DNA of 6,077 nt from CAZCGA01 sp964498075. GTDB taxonomy: Bacteria > Desulfobacterota > Binatia > HRBIN30. The stretch covers positions 1-6,077 of the forward strand of contig CAZCGA010000245.1 of NCBI GenBank assembly GCA_964498075.1. The letters run 5' to 3'. Shown one piece after another: positions 5,402-6,077 of this stretch; the stretch's first letter is position 1; every line of letters starts with the position of its first letter. Under the pieces are notes generated by a model. That model was not told the origin of the DNA. It made no database searches and saw only the letters and a program-made list of their open reading frames with translations. The translations under genes and the position numbers were made by a program.

Positions 5402-6077
5402 CTATGGCTTCTCGGCGCAGTTCCCGTCGCTCGGAGTCACGGTGATCGAATGGCCGAGCGGCTCCGCTGGCAGGATGTCGGCGTTGACCACTGTGGGTGC
5501 GACGTTCCTCGTCTTCGTCGTCATCAGATCCTTGAGCGTCACGGTCACCGGCGCGAGGCTTTTAATGACCGACTCGTGTACCGCGCTCATCTCGGGATCG
5601 TTCCGATCGATCACGTTGAGCTCCATGGTGACGGTGTCGTTGCTCTGGTTCGGATCGACATTGCCCGGCTCTTCGATTGTACTGGCGGTGAACGTGATCG
5701 TGCACCGTGTCGGGGCCTTGCGGTTGAACGTCGCAAACGCCGCACTCGATATCACGAGCGGGACCTTCGCCGTCTTGGATTTCCTGCCGTTGACGAACAC
5801 CGAGTCCTGTGCCCCCGTTGTCTTTGCGTCGAAGTCTGGAAGGTCCGCGATGGTCCCTGCGGGACAGTCAGTGGTACTGGCGCTCAGCTGAATCTTGTGC
5901 CCCAACCCAAAGGTCTCCCGATCGGCGTTGCGCACCTTGACCTTCACCGTTTTGCTGACCGACAGCGTCCCCAATGCCAGGGTGACGGTGCGGGGCTGGA
6001 CGGGCAGCACGACGGAGTCATGCGGACTGGCCGGCGGGTAGATGAAGGTGACGCCGTTGATGTCGTCGGTCTGCACG
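5402..6077 (-). CDS. C-terminal part of a large, probably secreted matrixin-like protein with beta repeats (5' end outside window)
   Basis: Only the last ~224 residues are present; the frame is open at the right edge, and the in-frame GTG at 6076 is not a credible start. The first visible residues, QTDDINGVTFIYPP, resemble the helix-end motif (DDI-G-hydrophobic-YP) that closes the catalytic domain of matrixin-like (M10-type) zinc proteases. The zinc-binding HExxH part, if it exists, is outside the window. The rest is Thr/Val/Ser-rich beta sequence with a repeated unit: fragment residues 30-73 and 178-221 share TVTL, V-NAD, LGH-I and a following Cys. Unit one continues for ~90 residues beyond that cysteine (D-rich, ending NVIDRND at 154-160). 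Unit two stops 4 residues after it, so the second domain looks cut short. Cys residues (71, 125, 220) suggest extracytoplasmic disulfides. The TAG stop lies 3 nt before the TTG that opens the cyclase frame. Confidence 0.75.
   Translation of the reverse strand, partial: VQTDDINGVTFIYPPASPHDSVVLPVQPRTVTLALGTLSVSKTVKVKVRNADRETFGLGHKIQLSASTTDCPAGTIADLPDFDAKTTGAQDSVFVNGRKSKTAKVPLVISSAAFATFNRKAPTRCTITFTASTIEEPGNVDPNQSNDTVTMELNVIDRNDPEMSAVHESVIKSLAPVTVTLKDLMTTKTRNVAPTVVNADILPAEPLGHSITVTPSDGNCAEKP

Overview
The window reads as GC-rich chromosomal DNA from a Gram-negative-type bacterium. Two genes encode likely exported lipoproteins, and starts include GTG and probably TTG as well as ATG. I cannot name the species. 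The mix of matrixin-like, DUF1573 and cyclase-family proteins would fit an environmental, deltaproteobacteria-like, Binatota-like or Acidobacteriota-like lineage, but that is only a guess.

Positions 1-54 hold the 3' end of a group II intron on the + strand: the 3' strand of domain V followed by a complete domain VI hairpin with a bulged branch-point A. Its body, and any reverse transcriptase, lie left of the window. Positions 55-210 are non-coding and carry three compact palindromes, each with TGAA or its complement TTCA in the loop. One has a T-run in + orientation (terminator-like). Another faces a T-rich tract on the minus strand and could end the operon.

Positions 211-6077 form one tightly packed minus-strand array of six genes, transcribed right to left. 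They are: (1) the C-terminal part of a large, probably secreted, protein with a matrixin-like junction motif and beta-rich repeats; (2) a cyclase/kynurenine-formamidase-family enzyme with a lipoprotein-type signal; (3) a DUF1573 lipoprotein; (4) a PfkB-family sugar/nucleoside kinase; (5) a histidine-acid phosphatase/phosphoglycerate-mutase-like enzyme; (6) a 661-residue fusion of a class I/II PLP aminotransferase with a MurF-like ATP-binding module. Gaps are 3-27, 9 and 6 nt, and two junctions overlap by 4 nt (GTGA and ATGA), so the genes are probably co-transcribed and partly translationally coupled. The promoter must lie right of the window.

The operon falls into an exported half (genes 1-3) and a cytoplasmic small-molecule half (genes 4-6: kinase, phosphatase, aminotransferase-ligase). 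No complete known pathway is recognisable. The most unusual item is the aminotransferase-Mur fusion: its Mur part keeps the P-loop but has lost its C-terminal domain and several conserved metal/substrate residues.
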